From positions 1-56,296 of the forward strand of contig NZ_AWWI01000017.1 in NCBI RefSeq assembly GCF_002760615.1: a stretch of DNA of 56,296 nucleotides, read 5' to 3'. The notes under the pieces were generated by a model. It was not told the DNA's origin and did not search any database. It saw only the letters and a list, made by a program, of their open reading frames with translations. The position numbers were made by a program, and so were the translations under genes. The DNA comes from Puniceibacterium antarcticum (GTDB taxonomy: Bacteria > Pseudomonadota > Alphaproteobacteria > Rhodobacterales > Rhodobacteraceae). How positions within the stretch are numbered: the stretch's first letter is position 1; each line of letters starts with the position of its first letter. Shown piece by piece: positions 32,250 through 40,189 of this stretch.

Positions 32250-33065
32250 GGTGATGTCACGTTAACTCGCCGAGTTTGCAATTTGGCATGCCGGTCGTTG
32301 ATCAATCGACATTTGCTGCGGATTTCCACGCCTCGAATGCTTCGAACCGATGGTCGCGGATGGAGAGAGCGGAACGACGGCGGGCTGGGACGGAGAAACG
32401 ATTGCGGGTTGCCGACTGAATAGATACGAAGCGTTGCAACTCACCCGGCGATCAGAAGCCTTGCATCATCCGCTCTCGTTTTCGCAGGGGCAGGTGGCTG
32501 TTTTCGGCGCGGTTATTGGGCCCCTCGTGAGACCAATGATCAAGGCCTGGAGCTTCCTCACGCTTGGCGACACCACAGGATCGCAATTTCTCCGTAATGA
32601 TCCTCTTGGGCACGACGCCCCAGCGCTTCATCAGCTTGACCAAAAGCCGCTTTGCGGCGCGCTTGTCTAGTCTTGATTGAAGGATTTCCTCAAGAACAAC
32701 GCCGTGTTGGTCGACTGTGCGCCAGAACCGGTATGACCGGCCCGCGTTCTTCACAACGACTTCGTCCAGATACCAGACAGCGCCGGGGCACGGCGGCCGT
32801 CGCCTTAGAAAGTGGGCGATCAAGGGAGCGAACTTGACGGTCCAGCGCCGGATCGTCTCGAACGAAACGTCCATGCCACGCTCCAGAATCAACTCATCAA
32901 CCTCGCGCAGGCTCAAGTTGAACCGGACGTAAAGCCAGACAACGTGAGCGATGATCTGGGACGGAAAGCGGTGGCGCTTGTCGTTGATTTTCAATGTCTG
33001 CATCGACACCGCCTACGACCAGATCAATGAACCGGCAACCTCAGGCCCGTTGACGTGATAATACC
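32250..33065 (-). mobile_element. IS6-family element, about 0.8 kb
   Basis: Ends GGTGATGTCACGTTAACTCG (32250-32269) and, inverted, GGTATTATCACGTCAACGGG (33046-33065) agree at 14 of 20 positions and bracket a transposase on the minus strand. The length fits IS6. Remnants of close relatives lie at 21398-21493, 24963-25192 and 49600-50307. IS6 elements often make cointegrates and deletions, a plausible cause of the rearrangements here. Confidence 0.7.
32335..33009 (-). pseudogene. IS6-family transposase, frameshifted near the C-terminus
   Basis: From 33009 the protein reads INDKRHRFPSQIIAHVVWLY, then LSLREVDELILERGMDVSFE and TIRRWTVKFAP, then VWYLDEVVVKNAGRSYRFWR with the first Asp of the DDE triad, and GVVPKRIITEKLRSCGVA followed by NNRAENSHLPLRKRERMMQG. 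The second catalytic Asp position is Glu (ITEKL where the family usually has ITDKL). The frame stops at 32452, about 30 codons early; the missing tail (RRSALSIRDHRFEAFEAWKS-like) is in another frame. Two changes suggest an inactive copy. Confidence 0.8.
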
Positions 33066-33089
33066 CATGATCAGTACTATGCAGCGGAA

Positions 33090-33335
33090 TCAAAACCATG
33101 ACCGCTGCAATCGATGACTGCATCGCCGAGAGGGGGCCAGCCCGGAAAACAGTGCCTCGCATTGCGCGTGCTTCAGCGCCATCATTCCGTCATTGATCGC
33201 CCCCTCTCGGCAGATTTGCTTTGCAAATCGCCTGCCGGGCAGTGGGACCAGGTGGCGTGCGTTGTCGTGGCGCTCCCGTGACGAACTTGTCTCGTAATGC
33301 TTCCTTCCAAGCCTGAGAAAGGAACGCACCATCAA
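33090..33335 (-). pseudogene. unrecognised ORF interrupted by a hairpin element
   Basis: An open frame of 81 codons (MVRSFLRLGRKHYETSSSRE to the end) contains hairpin copy D at 33202-33244, which supplies its LPGRRFAKQICREG residues. The flanking halves are not recognised. Because the other three copies of this hairpin lie in transposase genes, the host may be an unknown transposase or another dying gene. Confidence 0.3.
33202..33244 (+). repeat. 43-bp hairpin element (REP-like), copy D
   Basis: The outer arms CTCTCGGCAG and CTGCCGGGCAGTG are as in the copies at 6542, 7632 and 11978, but the inner stem is one pair longer: ATTTGC-TTT-GCAAAT. A second stretch, GCCGAGAGGGGG at 33125-33136, is the exact inverse of 33200-33211, so a partial copy may lie beside it. 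Confidence 0.7.
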
Positions 33336-33492
33336 TTCGCGGGATTATACATCTAAAGCAAGGCTCTTGCCGAAAAAAAAGCCCTGCGGGAGGTTTCCGT
33401 TATGCTTTTCAAAGAAAATCCAAGCTGGCAATGCCCTTATAACTGTCCTTTCTGGTCTCTCTGAGAAACGCCCTTCATCAAATAAGTGGGCA

Positions 33493-33518
33493 CTAACTAC
33501 GTTAATATACGTAGTTAG
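33493..33518. promoter_or_regulatory. perfect 10+10 inverted repeat, operator candidate
   Basis: CTAACTACGT (33493-33502) and ACGTAGTTAG (33509-33518) flank the AT core TAATAT without mismatch. It lies about 170 bp before the Tat-exported dioxygenase-like gene. The size and 6-bp centre fit TetR- or MarR-type operators. The rest of 33336-33690 holds no gene that I can support. Confidence 0.55.
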
Positions 33519-33690
33519 CCTCGACATAAATGCCGCGCCGGAGGGTCATCGGTCGGTTCTGTGGTGTCTGTTTTTGTTGAATTGCCTCACGAGATTGTGG
33601 CCAACCGTGCGGTGCGCGAAGGGTCGACTCTTGGTATCTTTCATACACCAGTCGGCACGTCTGCCGACCTCTGAAACACGGAGGCGAACA

Positions 33691-34176
33691 ATGCACAGCC
33701 CGTTTTACAACCGCCGCTCGTTCTTAGTGACCTCAGGTGCTGTGCTGGCCTGTAGTGCGCTGGGTGCAGCCGGACCCGCAATCGCCCAAGGCATCGCGCC
33801 GACACAGTCCATGCGCGGCGGCAGCAACAATTACCGTCCCGGAGCGCCGCTGGTGGAAAAGCTGGGGAACGGATTCTTCGTACGCGGCAGGGTGCTGCGC
33901 GCAAGCGATGGTGCGGCGCTCAAGAATGTCCGCATCCAGATCTGGGCGGCGACGACTCTCGGAGGTGAGCGTGAGCCCGCCAACCACGGAAGTGTGCTGA
34001 CCCGCGCCGATGGAAGCTATGAGCTCGAAATGGAGCAGATCGTGCCGAATTTCGGCCAGCCCCACGCGCATCTGGCCTATGACGACCGCGATTTCCGGCA
34101 GGTCTTCCTGCGTCCGGTCATGCCGAGCGCGGCGGACAGGTCGGTGAACGCGGACTTCGTGCTCGTCGCGGCCTAA
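33691..34176 (+). CDS. Tat-exported intradiol-dioxygenase-like protein
   Basis: The 161-residue protein starts with a twin-arginine signal (YNRRSFLVTSGAVLACSALG, cleavage after AIAQ). The mature part resembles the intradiol ring-cleavage dioxygenase core: FFVRGRVLRASDGAALKNVR, IQIWAATT, TRADGSYELEMEQIVPNFGQ and PHAHLAYDDRDF. The H-x-H pair fits two of the iron ligands of protocatechuate 3,4-dioxygenase, while the two Tyr ligands cannot be placed with certainty. The protein is much shorter than PcaG or PcaH and acts outside the cytoplasm. A GGAGG box lies 8 bp before the ATG. It is followed at once by a ferric-reductase-like membrane protein gene, which suggests a redox pair. Confidence 0.7.
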   Translation: MHSPFYNRRSFLVTSGAVLACSALGAAGPAIAQGIAPTQSMRGGSNNYRPGAPLVEKLGNGFFVRGRVLRASDGAALKNVRIQIWAATTLGGEREPANHGSVLTRADGSYELEMEQIVPNFGQPHAHLAYDDRDFRQVFLRPVMPSAADRSVNADFVLVAA

Positions 34177-34181
34177 GCGGT

Positions 34182-34829
34182 TTGAAAGACGAAAGCCGCA
34201 ACCCAAACCCGAGCCGTATGCGTGGCGCGGTGCTCTGGGGTACTCTCGGCACCCTCGGCCTGATCCCAGTGCTTTTGGCGGCGAACAGTCCGCTGCTGGG
34301 GTATCGCGGGGTTGCCTATATCATCGGCGGCTTCGCAGGGATTATCTGCCTGTCGATCTTGCTTGTGCAACCGCTTCTGCCCGCAGGATATCTGCCGGGA
34401 GTGACTGCGGCCACCGGACGGTGGCTGCATCGCTGGACAGGCACGGCAATTGTCTCATGCGTGACGCTGCATGTCGGCGGGCTCTACATCACCAGCCCGC
34501 CCGACACGCTGGATGCGCTGTTTCTGGTCTCTCCTACTCCATTTTCTGTCTATGGCGTCATCGCGCTCTGGGCGCTTCTGATCACGGCTCTCCTCGTCGC
34601 GTTGCGGCGCAGGCTGCCAGTCGGCTTGCGGGTCTGGCGACTGCTGCACAACGCTCTGGCGCTGGTGGCCGTGCTGGCAACGGTAATCCACGCTGTACAG
34701 ATCGATGGCGCGATGGAGCCTCTGTCGAAGACGATCTTGTGCGGCGCGGTCATGCTGACCACTCTGCTGGCTTTTATCGACCTGAGAGTGATCCGCCCGC
34801 TTCTTGCGAGACGCAGGCGCAGCGCCTAA
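34182..34829 (+). CDS. ferric-reductase-like transmembrane protein
   Basis: The 215-residue protein has six membrane helices in the ferric reductase/MsrQ pattern. Two of them carry paired His for b-type haem: GRWLHRWTGTAIVSCVTLHV and RVWRLLHNALALVAVLATVI followed by HAVQ. No FAD/NAD domain is attached, so it would pass electrons from the quinone pool or a partner, as MsrQ does. It starts 5 bp after the stop of the Tat-exported dioxygenase-like gene (TTG 34182; ATG 34218 is an alternative), so the two form one unit. A strong inverted repeat follows. Confidence 0.75.
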   Translation: MKDESRNPNPSRMRGAVLWGTLGTLGLIPVLLAANSPLLGYRGVAYIIGGFAGIICLSILLVQPLLPAGYLPGVTAATGRWLHRWTGTAIVSCVTLHVGGLYITSPPDTLDALFLVSPTPFSVYGVIALWALLITALLVALRRRLPVGLRVWRLLHNALALVAVLATVIHAVQIDGAMEPLSKTILCGAVMLTTLLAFIDLRVIRPLLARRRRSA

Positions 34830-34847
34830 CGCCGGGCCCGGATCAGA

Positions 34848-34920
34848 GAGGTCGTGAAAACCTCTCGCAGCCCCAGGACAGAAGTTCCGGGCTCGCGAGC
34901 AGTTTCACGACCTCCTTCTT
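34848..34920 (+). terminator. terminator-like inverted repeat after the ferric-reductase-like gene
   Basis: GAGGTCGTGAAA (34848-34859) and TTTCACGACCTC (34903-34914) are perfect 12-bp arms followed by CTTCTTTTTC. The loop of 43 bases has internal G+C-rich pairing (GTTCCGGGCTCGCGAGC). Confidence 0.6.
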
Positions 34921-35082
34921 TTTCAGTCAGTCAATGGCCGTATGCACATCACGCGCTGCGCACAGTTTCGTACACGCGGTGATGATGTCGAGATCAGCTG
35001 TTGCTATGGCGACCGGAATAAGGCGACATTGAAATCGTCGAAAATAAGCCGCCGCAAACGGGATGATCGAAGATCCGGTTCA

Positions 35083-35859
35083 TCTCAGCCGTGCCCGCAA
35101 TTGCCGAATGGCATCCGCAACTGTCTCTGGCACTTCTTTAAAGTGCAGATGTCCGGCCCGTTCGATCCGTTGAAAGGGGGCACCTGGAATCAAATCGGCG
35201 AGTGGCTGCAAAAGTGCGGGGGGGTGTTGCCGAGTCATCCGCACCGACAACGCAATGCGTCGGCAGGCCAATCGCGCGACATAGGTCCGTAAAGTCAGTG
35301 TCACGAATTGCGCCGCAGAGCCCCGCGTAGCCGACTGGCGACGTGCGGATCAGCATGTTGCCATACATGGCAGGCGCGGCCTTCTCCCGAATCATGAAAT
35401 CTGGCGAAAACCATCGGCCGAGGATCGCGTCCGCCACGGGTGTGATTCCATCGCGTAGCACCGCATCTATCCGGGCGTTCCAGCCAGCATCATCCGCGAT
35501 CCTTGCCCACGTACAGCCCAAGACCACACCCGCCGCCAGATCCGGACGCTGCGCCAAGACGCCTTGGGAAATCATGTCGCCGACGGATATGCCGCAGATA
35601 AGTGCGGGTGGCAAGGACAGGTGGTCCATCAGTGCCGTCACGTCGGCGACCAGCAGATCCATGGTGATCAAACTGTCATCGCTCAGCCCGTGGCCGCGTT
35701 TGTCCATGCAGAGTATCGGCACCTTCAGACCCAGACGGGCAATGACAGCGTCCCAGATGCGAAGGTAGTCCCGAGCGAGTTGAGAAACACAATCGGGACG
35801 CCATCTCCTGCCGCGCCGCGATAGTGCACTGTGGCCTCATTGAGAAAACAGGTTTGCAA
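35083..35859 (-). pseudogene. pcaD: 3-oxoadipate enol-lactonase, frameshifted
   Basis: The product begins (TTG 35859) QTCFLNEATVHYRGAAGDGV and PIVFLNSLGT, then shifts frame near 35780 to YLRIWDAVIARLGLKVPILC and MDKRGHGLSDD. ALICGISVGDMISQGVLAQR holds the nucleophile elbow (G-x-S-x-G). VVGADDSATPPRTFAAT contains the Asp region. A second shift near 35210 leads to ADLIPGAPFQRIERAGHLHF with the catalytic His and the end at 35083. The domain is an alpha/beta hydrolase. With two frameshifts it cannot hydrolyse the enol-lactone. Last gene of the pca/quinate operon, 3 bp after the small ORF. Confidence 0.82.
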
Positions 35860-35862
35860 GGT

Positions 35863-36003
35863 TCAGACGATCATATCTTGGGTGGCGTCGCGCATTTCGG
35901 CCTCTGTCACGCCGTCCGAGAGCGACTGTTCCGATGGTAGGTCTCGAGGGGTAAAGTCTACTTGTGGCTCAGCTGATCTCTGGTTGATATACACTTTCTT
36001 CAT
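35863..36003 (-). CDS. small ORF of 46 codons between BKACE and pcaD
   Basis: ATG at 36003 overlaps the stop of the BKACE remnant (ATGA, 36000-36003), is preceded by an AGGTGG box, and ends 3 bp before the pcaD start. The peptide begins MKKVYINQRSAEP and ends in DGVTEAEMRDATQDMIV. It is acidic and soluble and I do not recognise it. It could be the surviving end of a larger gene, a short operon protein, or a leader that couples pcaD translation. Confidence 0.4.
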   Translation of the reverse strand: MKKVYINQRSAEPQVDFTPRDLPSEQSLSDGVTEAEMRDATQDMIV

Positions 36004-36730
36004 AAGGCCACCTTTCGCAACTCGAGAATCTCATGGGCCTGTTGCCACCTGGCCACCGGGCGTTCGTATTTGTTGCACAGCCCAACACCACGTGTGACCA
36101 ATGCCGCGTTTGAGGGCGCCAAGCGGTCGTGGTCCAGACGCACATTGTCCTCAAGTCCGGTGCGCGTGTGCCCGCCTTTGGAAATCGACCATTCGTTGAT
36201 CGTCAGCTGCGCCGGGCCGATCCCCGCCGCGCACCATTGGGCGGTGGGGGCAAGCCGTTTCAGGGTTTCGATGTAGAAATCGATAATAGGCTCATCCGCG
36301 GGCATCGAATTCTTCAAACCCATAACAAACTGCAGATAGAGCGGCCCCCTGAGCCGCCCGTCCGCCGCCATCCGTGTGGCCTGAACGATATGACCAAGAT
36401 CAAGGCCTCTATCTCGGGCTTTACATCATGGGCATTCAGTTCAGAGGCGAGCCAGTCAACCAGATCCGGCGCGTTCTCATAGACTTGTGTCGGAAAGTTG
36501 TTGGATCCGACTGACAGCGATGCCATGTCGGGTGAAAGCGACAGCATCCCACCCCGGTCGCGCCCCCCGCCAGAGCGGCCACCGGTCGAAAGCTGTACGA
36601 TCATGCCGGGGCAGTGTTTCTCCAGCCCCTCCTTGAGGCGGGCAAACTGCCCGGGGTCAGAGGTCGCCTTGCGGTCATCATCGCGCACGTGGCAATGGGC
36701 GATGTTCGCCCCAGCCACGAATGCTTCTTG
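36000..36730 (-). pseudogene. beta-keto acid cleavage enzyme (BKACE, DUF849), truncated and frameshifted
   Basis: The reading GANIAHCHVRDDD with its metal-type H-x-H, then HCPGMIVQLSTGGRSGGGRD and LSPDMASLSVGSNNFP is BKACE sequence. A one-base loss near 36390 moves it to DLGHIVQATRMAADGRL, then PLYLQFVMGLKNSMP and GGHTRTGLEDNVRL to the stop at 36000. The first 30 or so residues, with the start codon, are missing where it is fused to the pcaH remnant. In this setting it would have cleaved beta-ketoadipate with acetyl-CoA to succinyl-CoA and acetoacetate, in place of PcaIJ and PcaF. Confidence 0.78.
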
Positions 36731-36736
36731 TGTGCT

Positions 36737-37096
36737 TTAGCCGCCAAGTTTCGGGTCAATCGTGGCCAGGTAGGCATCCTTTTTTTGACGATACCGCCCG
36801 CCTGCATTGGCCTGTCAGATCTCGACCAGCGTGTTGGGCACGGGGCGGCCATTTTCGTCCAGCACACGACCATACACGATGATACGTTCACCGATGGGGT
36901 CACCGGATTTGGCATTATTGCGGATCAGGTCGATGTCGATGTGGTCAAATATCGGCCCGGTCAGTTCACTGTCCAAGTTTTGCAGCGCCAGACGCGCAAG
37001 CTTGGGCAACTGCGCCACACTGGTTTTGTAATCCGGCGTCAAAGCACGAGGATGCCATCCCATGCCTCGCTGGTACAGATCACTCTGGGTCATCAC
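36737..37096 (-). pseudogene. pcaH: protocatechuate 3,4-dioxygenase beta subunit, N-terminal part with nonsense mutation
   Basis: From 37096 the product reads MTQSDLYQRGMGWHPRALTP and DYKTSV, then GPIFDHIDIDLIRNNAKSG and PIGERIIVYGRVLDENGRPV, then PNTLVEI and a TGA where the family has Trp (VEIWQANAAGRYRH). Beyond the stop QANAGGRYRQKKDAYLATID continues in the same frame to TAA at 36737. The C-terminal 120 or so residues with all four iron ligands (two Tyr, two His) are absent, and no pcaG follows. Ring opening by this locus is therefore lost. Confidence 0.82.
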
Positions 37097-37449
37097 GACT
37101 CTCCTTCCATGGCGGCGTAGGCCTGCTTGGCCAGCTTGATCGCATGGTTGGCGGTGGAAACACCTGCGTAGATCGCCACATGCTGGAACACCTCGATCAC
37201 ATCCTGTCTGGATACGCCGGTGTTTGCGGTCGCGCGGATGTGCATCGGGATCTCTTCAAAGTTCTTTGTGGCTGCCAGCAGCGCCAGCGTGATCATCGAA
37301 CGTTCCCGCAGCGTGATTGCGTCACTGGCCCAGACCGTTCCCCAAGCGCCTTCGGTGATCAGTGTCTGAAATGCCGCATCGAAGTCTGTCTTGGCGGCTT
37401 CTGCCCGGTTCACATGGGCACCCCCAAGCACTGAACGCCGCACAGCCAT
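37093..37449 (-). CDS. pcaC: 4-carboxymuconolactone decarboxylase
   Basis: The 118-residue protein is a full PcaC/CMD domain: AVRRSVLGGAHVNRAEA, then FQTLITEGAWGTVWASDAIT, SMITLALLAATKNFEEIPMH, IRATANTGVSRQDVIEVFQH and VAIYAGVSTANHAIKLA with the His of the active site. It converts 4-carboxymuconolactone to the enol-lactone. In-frame sequence upstream (ITEKFDKG) looks like the normal N-terminus, but its first codon is ATT (37471-37473), so the start is either a rare ATT or the ATG at 37449. Either way it overlaps the end of quiC by 40-64 bp. The stop overlaps the pcaH start (37093-37096). Confidence 0.88.
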   Translation of the reverse strand: MAVRRSVLGGAHVNRAEAAKTDFDAAFQTLITEGAWGTVWASDAITLRERSMITLALLAATKNFEEIPMHIRATANTGVSRQDVIEVFQHVAIYAGVSTANHAIKLAKQAYAAMEGES

Positions 37450-39356
37450 GCCTTTGTCAAATTTTTCGGTAATGTCTTGGGCATTCCTTTTGGTCGCATC
37501 AGGCGTTTTTGCGCAGCGATCCGAAACGGGGAGTTCGGGGCGCCATACCCTGAATAGCCATCCTTGCGCTGCACGATTTCAAAGAACATGCCGCCCGCGT
37601 AGGGACGGGAATAGAACTGGAAAAACGCGCCATTGGTATCCTCATCATAGAGAATATTTCCATCCTTGAGCCTTTGCAGCAGCGTTGGGGCCAGATCAAA
37701 CCGTGCGACAAGGTCTGCATAATAGTTTTCCGACATGGGCATAGGTTTGAAACCCCCGGTCGCGAGCGCATCCGAGGTGGCAAATATGTCGTCCGTCGCC
37801 AAGGCAATATGCTGGACCGACGCGCCAAAGCTGTCGGCCAGAAAGTTGCCGGCCATGGTGCGGTGCGTATCTGCCCCGTTCAGCGTGATGCGGAACGCGC
37901 CGTCCGATGTTTCGAGCGCCTGGCTGCGCACAAGCCCGTCCGGGTCTACCACATCGACCATTGGCGATTTGCCCATTTCGAACAGCGTGGTGTAAAACAG
38001 TGACCAGCTGAGCATTTCATCATAACTCATGGTCTGTGCGAGGTGATCGATGCGTTTCATGCCGGCGCCGGTCATGATCTCGGTCGATCCGGTGAATTCT
38101 GACGACCAGACGTGGCTGAGCCCGCTGGACTCATCAATGAAATGCAGAACGCTGCCGCTGAGACCCCGAATGGCGGGGATATCGATTTCGCCGGGGCCGA
38201 GAGGCTGGGAAAAGGGTTGCGATCCCAGACTTGTGGCGCGCGAGACGGCGGCAGCTGCATCTGCCACAGACAGCCCGATATCGCAGACCGTCGTGCCATG
38301 CATGTTGTATGCGCTGCTCGCGTAACCAGAGGTTTCGCGGTTCACGACAATGCGAATGTCGCCTTGGGTCCACAGTGACAGCATCTTAGCAATATGGGTG
38401 CCGGAATGTGCGAAACCCAAGGTTCCCAGCGTGGCTTCGAGTGCATCAGCTTCAGCGCCACGCGTTGCGAATTCGACAAAGGAAACGCCAGAGACGGTGG
38501 CGCGCTTCGGCATGGCGGGCAGATCGAGTTTGGCCGACGGCTCTTCGGTCCGAACGTCATCCAGAAGCGCGACAAGAGAGCGATGACCGTCCTTGGCCAC
38601 GGTAACAGGGCTGCCGCCGCGAAACTGGTCGTTGAAAATCTCAAGCGAGATTGGCCCGCAATATCCGCTGGCTACAACCGCCCGCATGAAGTCCGTGACC
38701 GCGAGATCGCCTTCTCCGGGCATGTTGCGGAAGTGGCGGGACCAGTACAGCAGATCCATATCGATTGCCGGTGCATCGGCGAGCTGGACGAAAAAGATCT
38801 TGTCGCCCGGTATACGGCGGATGGTCTCTGGATCGATCCCGCGCGCCAGCGTGTGAAAGCTGTCAAGCACCAGTCCGACATTGGCATGATCGGCGCGGCG
38901 CACAATTTCCCATGCGTCGCGATGATCGTTGACGTGTTTGCCCCAGGCGAGCGCCTCGTAGCCGACGCGCAGACCACGCTTTGCGGCGCGCATGCCAAGT
39001 TCATGGAAATCTGCTGCAGCGCGGTCGATGCCTCCCAGCGCCTGCGGATGGCAGGACGAGCAGATCAGAACCAGATCGGTGCCCAGTTCCTGCATCAGGT
39101 CGAACTTGCGCTCAGCTCGGTCAAAAGCCTTTGCGCGCAGTGGATCTGGAAGCCCCTCAAAATCGCGGAACGGCTGAAACAGCGTGATCTCAAGGCCTAT
39201 GGAGCGGATCAAATCGCCTACATCGCGCGGGTTGCCGTCATGGGCAATGAAATCCTGCTCAAAAATTTCGATGCCGTCGAACCCGGCTGCTGCAATGGCC
39301 TCCAGCTTCTCCGGCAAGCTCCCCGAAATCGAAACTGTGGCGATTGAGGTCTTCAT
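37410..39356 (-). CDS. quiC: 3-dehydroshikimate dehydratase, bimodular (sugar isomerase barrel plus HPPD-like VOC)
   Basis: The 648-residue protein has an N-terminal xylose-isomerase-like barrel (residues 1-270: ATVSISGSLPEKLEAIAAAG, YEALAWGKHVNDHRDAWEIV, GLVLDSFHTLARGID, IFFVQLADAP, GPISLEIFNDQFRGG) with the metal ligands of 3-dehydroshikimate dehydratase. The C-terminal half resembles 4-hydroxyphenylpyruvate dioxygenase (residues about 290-630: VQHIALATDDIF, ANGAFFQFYSRPY-like DTNGAFFQFYSRP and GGMFFEIVQRKDGYSGYG). This two-part form is known from QsuB and QuiC-type enzymes of soil and marine bacteria. It makes protocatechuate. It overlaps the aroE-like gene by 4 bp (39353-39356). Confidence 0.92.
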   Translation of the reverse strand: MKTSIATVSISGSLPEKLEAIAAAGFDGIEIFEQDFIAHDGNPRDVGDLIRSIGLEITLFQPFRDFEGLPDPLRAKAFDRAERKFDLMQELGTDLVLICSSCHPQALGGIDRAAADFHELGMRAAKRGLRVGYEALAWGKHVNDHRDAWEIVRRADHANVGLVLDSFHTLARGIDPETIRRIPGDKIFFVQLADAPAIDMDLLYWSRHFRNMPGEGDLAVTDFMRAVVASGYCGPISLEIFNDQFRGGSPVTVAKDGHRSLVALLDDVRTEEPSAKLDLPAMPKRATVSGVSFVEFATRGAEADALEATLGTLGFAHSGTHIAKMLSLWTQGDIRIVVNRETSGYASSAYNMHGTTVCDIGLSVADAAAAVSRATSLGSQPFSQPLGPGEIDIPAIRGLSGSVLHFIDESSGLSHVWSSEFTGSTEIMTGAGMKRIDHLAQTMSYDEMLSWSLFYTTLFEMGKSPMVDVVDPDGLVRSQALETSDGAFRITLNGADTHRTMAGNFLADSFGASVQHIALATDDIFATSDALATGGFKPMPMSENYYADLVARFDLAPTLLQRLKDGNILYDEDTNGAFFQFYSRPYAGGMFFEIVQRKDGYSGYGAPNSPFRIAAQKRLMRPKGMPKTLPKNLTKAWLCGVQCLGVPM

Positions 39357-40189
39357 AGATCATCTCCCTTGATTGCGGCCCTGAGAGCCGCGGTGTTCAG
39401 ATCAATACCTGTGAAGATGTGCCAGGCATCGACACCCTGACCGAAGAAGAGTTCGTAACCGGAAATCACGTTCAGACCGGCGGCTGTCGCATCCAGAAGA
39501 AATTCGGTTTCGACCGGTGTATAGACCGCGTCGAATGCCCAGCTCGCGCCTGTCATCGCGGATTTGGGCAGGGGGGTCCCGCCGATACCGAACATGCCAA
39601 GGGGTGTGCAGTTGATGATGCCATCAGCTCCGCTCGCGGCCAGAACCGGGTCGGTGAACGTTTCGATGATTGTGTCCGTGCTCAGAGCCCTGAGCGCCGT
39701 TGCCAATGCCTTGGACTTTGTCACATCAAGGTCCACGCAACGGATGGTCTTCGCCCCCAAACCGATCAACCCGAACGCAACGGCTTTGCCAACCCCGCCG
39801 GCCCCTATCAGGCAGACTATCCCGGGGGCAGCATCCCCCCGGATTGTCTGATAGGCGCGCATGAACCCTGAATAATCGGTATTAAAGCCCTGCGGCCCCC
39901 CGGGCGTGAAGACCACGGTATTGACAGCACCGATGCCGCGTACCAGCGGGTCAGCAACCGTGACACGTGAGGTCACCTGCTCCTTGTAGGGATAGGTGAT
40001 GTTAAGACCCCGGTAGCCGCTGTCTCTGGCAGTGTCGAACACCTCATCAAAGTTCTGCCCAAGGTCTTTGGGGATCAGCCGATCGTAAGTCACATCCTGC
40101 CCTGTGATCTGCCCCGCCGTCCGGTGCAGGCGCGGCGATTTGGAACGGGTGATGTTGTCACCGATGAGACCAAGTTTGATCGCGCTCAT
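39353..40189 (-). CDS. shikimate/quinate 5-dehydrogenase (AroE-like)
   Basis: The 278-residue protein has AroE landmarks: LGLIGDNITRSKSPRLH (substrate Ser pair region), GLNITYPYKEQVTSRV with the catalytic Lys, GAVNTVVF, GFNTDYSGFMRAYQ with the catalytic Asp, and the NAD(P) loop CLIGAGGVGKAVAFGLIGLG. FDAVYTPVETEFLLDA and GYELFFGQGVDAWHIFTG close the fold. After the loop the acidic residue in RCVDLDVTKSKAL suggests NAD rather than NADP. Placed before quiC in a catabolic operon, it likely oxidises quinate or shikimate, not the biosynthetic reaction. It overlaps the tctA remnant upstream and quiC downstream by 4 bp each. Confidence 0.9.
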   Translation of the reverse strand: MSAIKLGLIGDNITRSKSPRLHRTAGQITGQDVTYDRLIPKDLGQNFDEVFDTARDSGYRGLNITYPYKEQVTSRVTVADPLVRGIGAVNTVVFTPGGPQGFNTDYSGFMRAYQTIRGDAAPGIVCLIGAGGVGKAVAFGLIGLGAKTIRCVDLDVTKSKALATALRALSTDTIIETFTDPVLAASGADGIINCTPLGMFGIGGTPLPKSAMTGASWAFDAVYTPVETEFLLDATAAGLNVISGYELFFGQGVDAWHIFTGIDLNTAALRAAIKGDDL

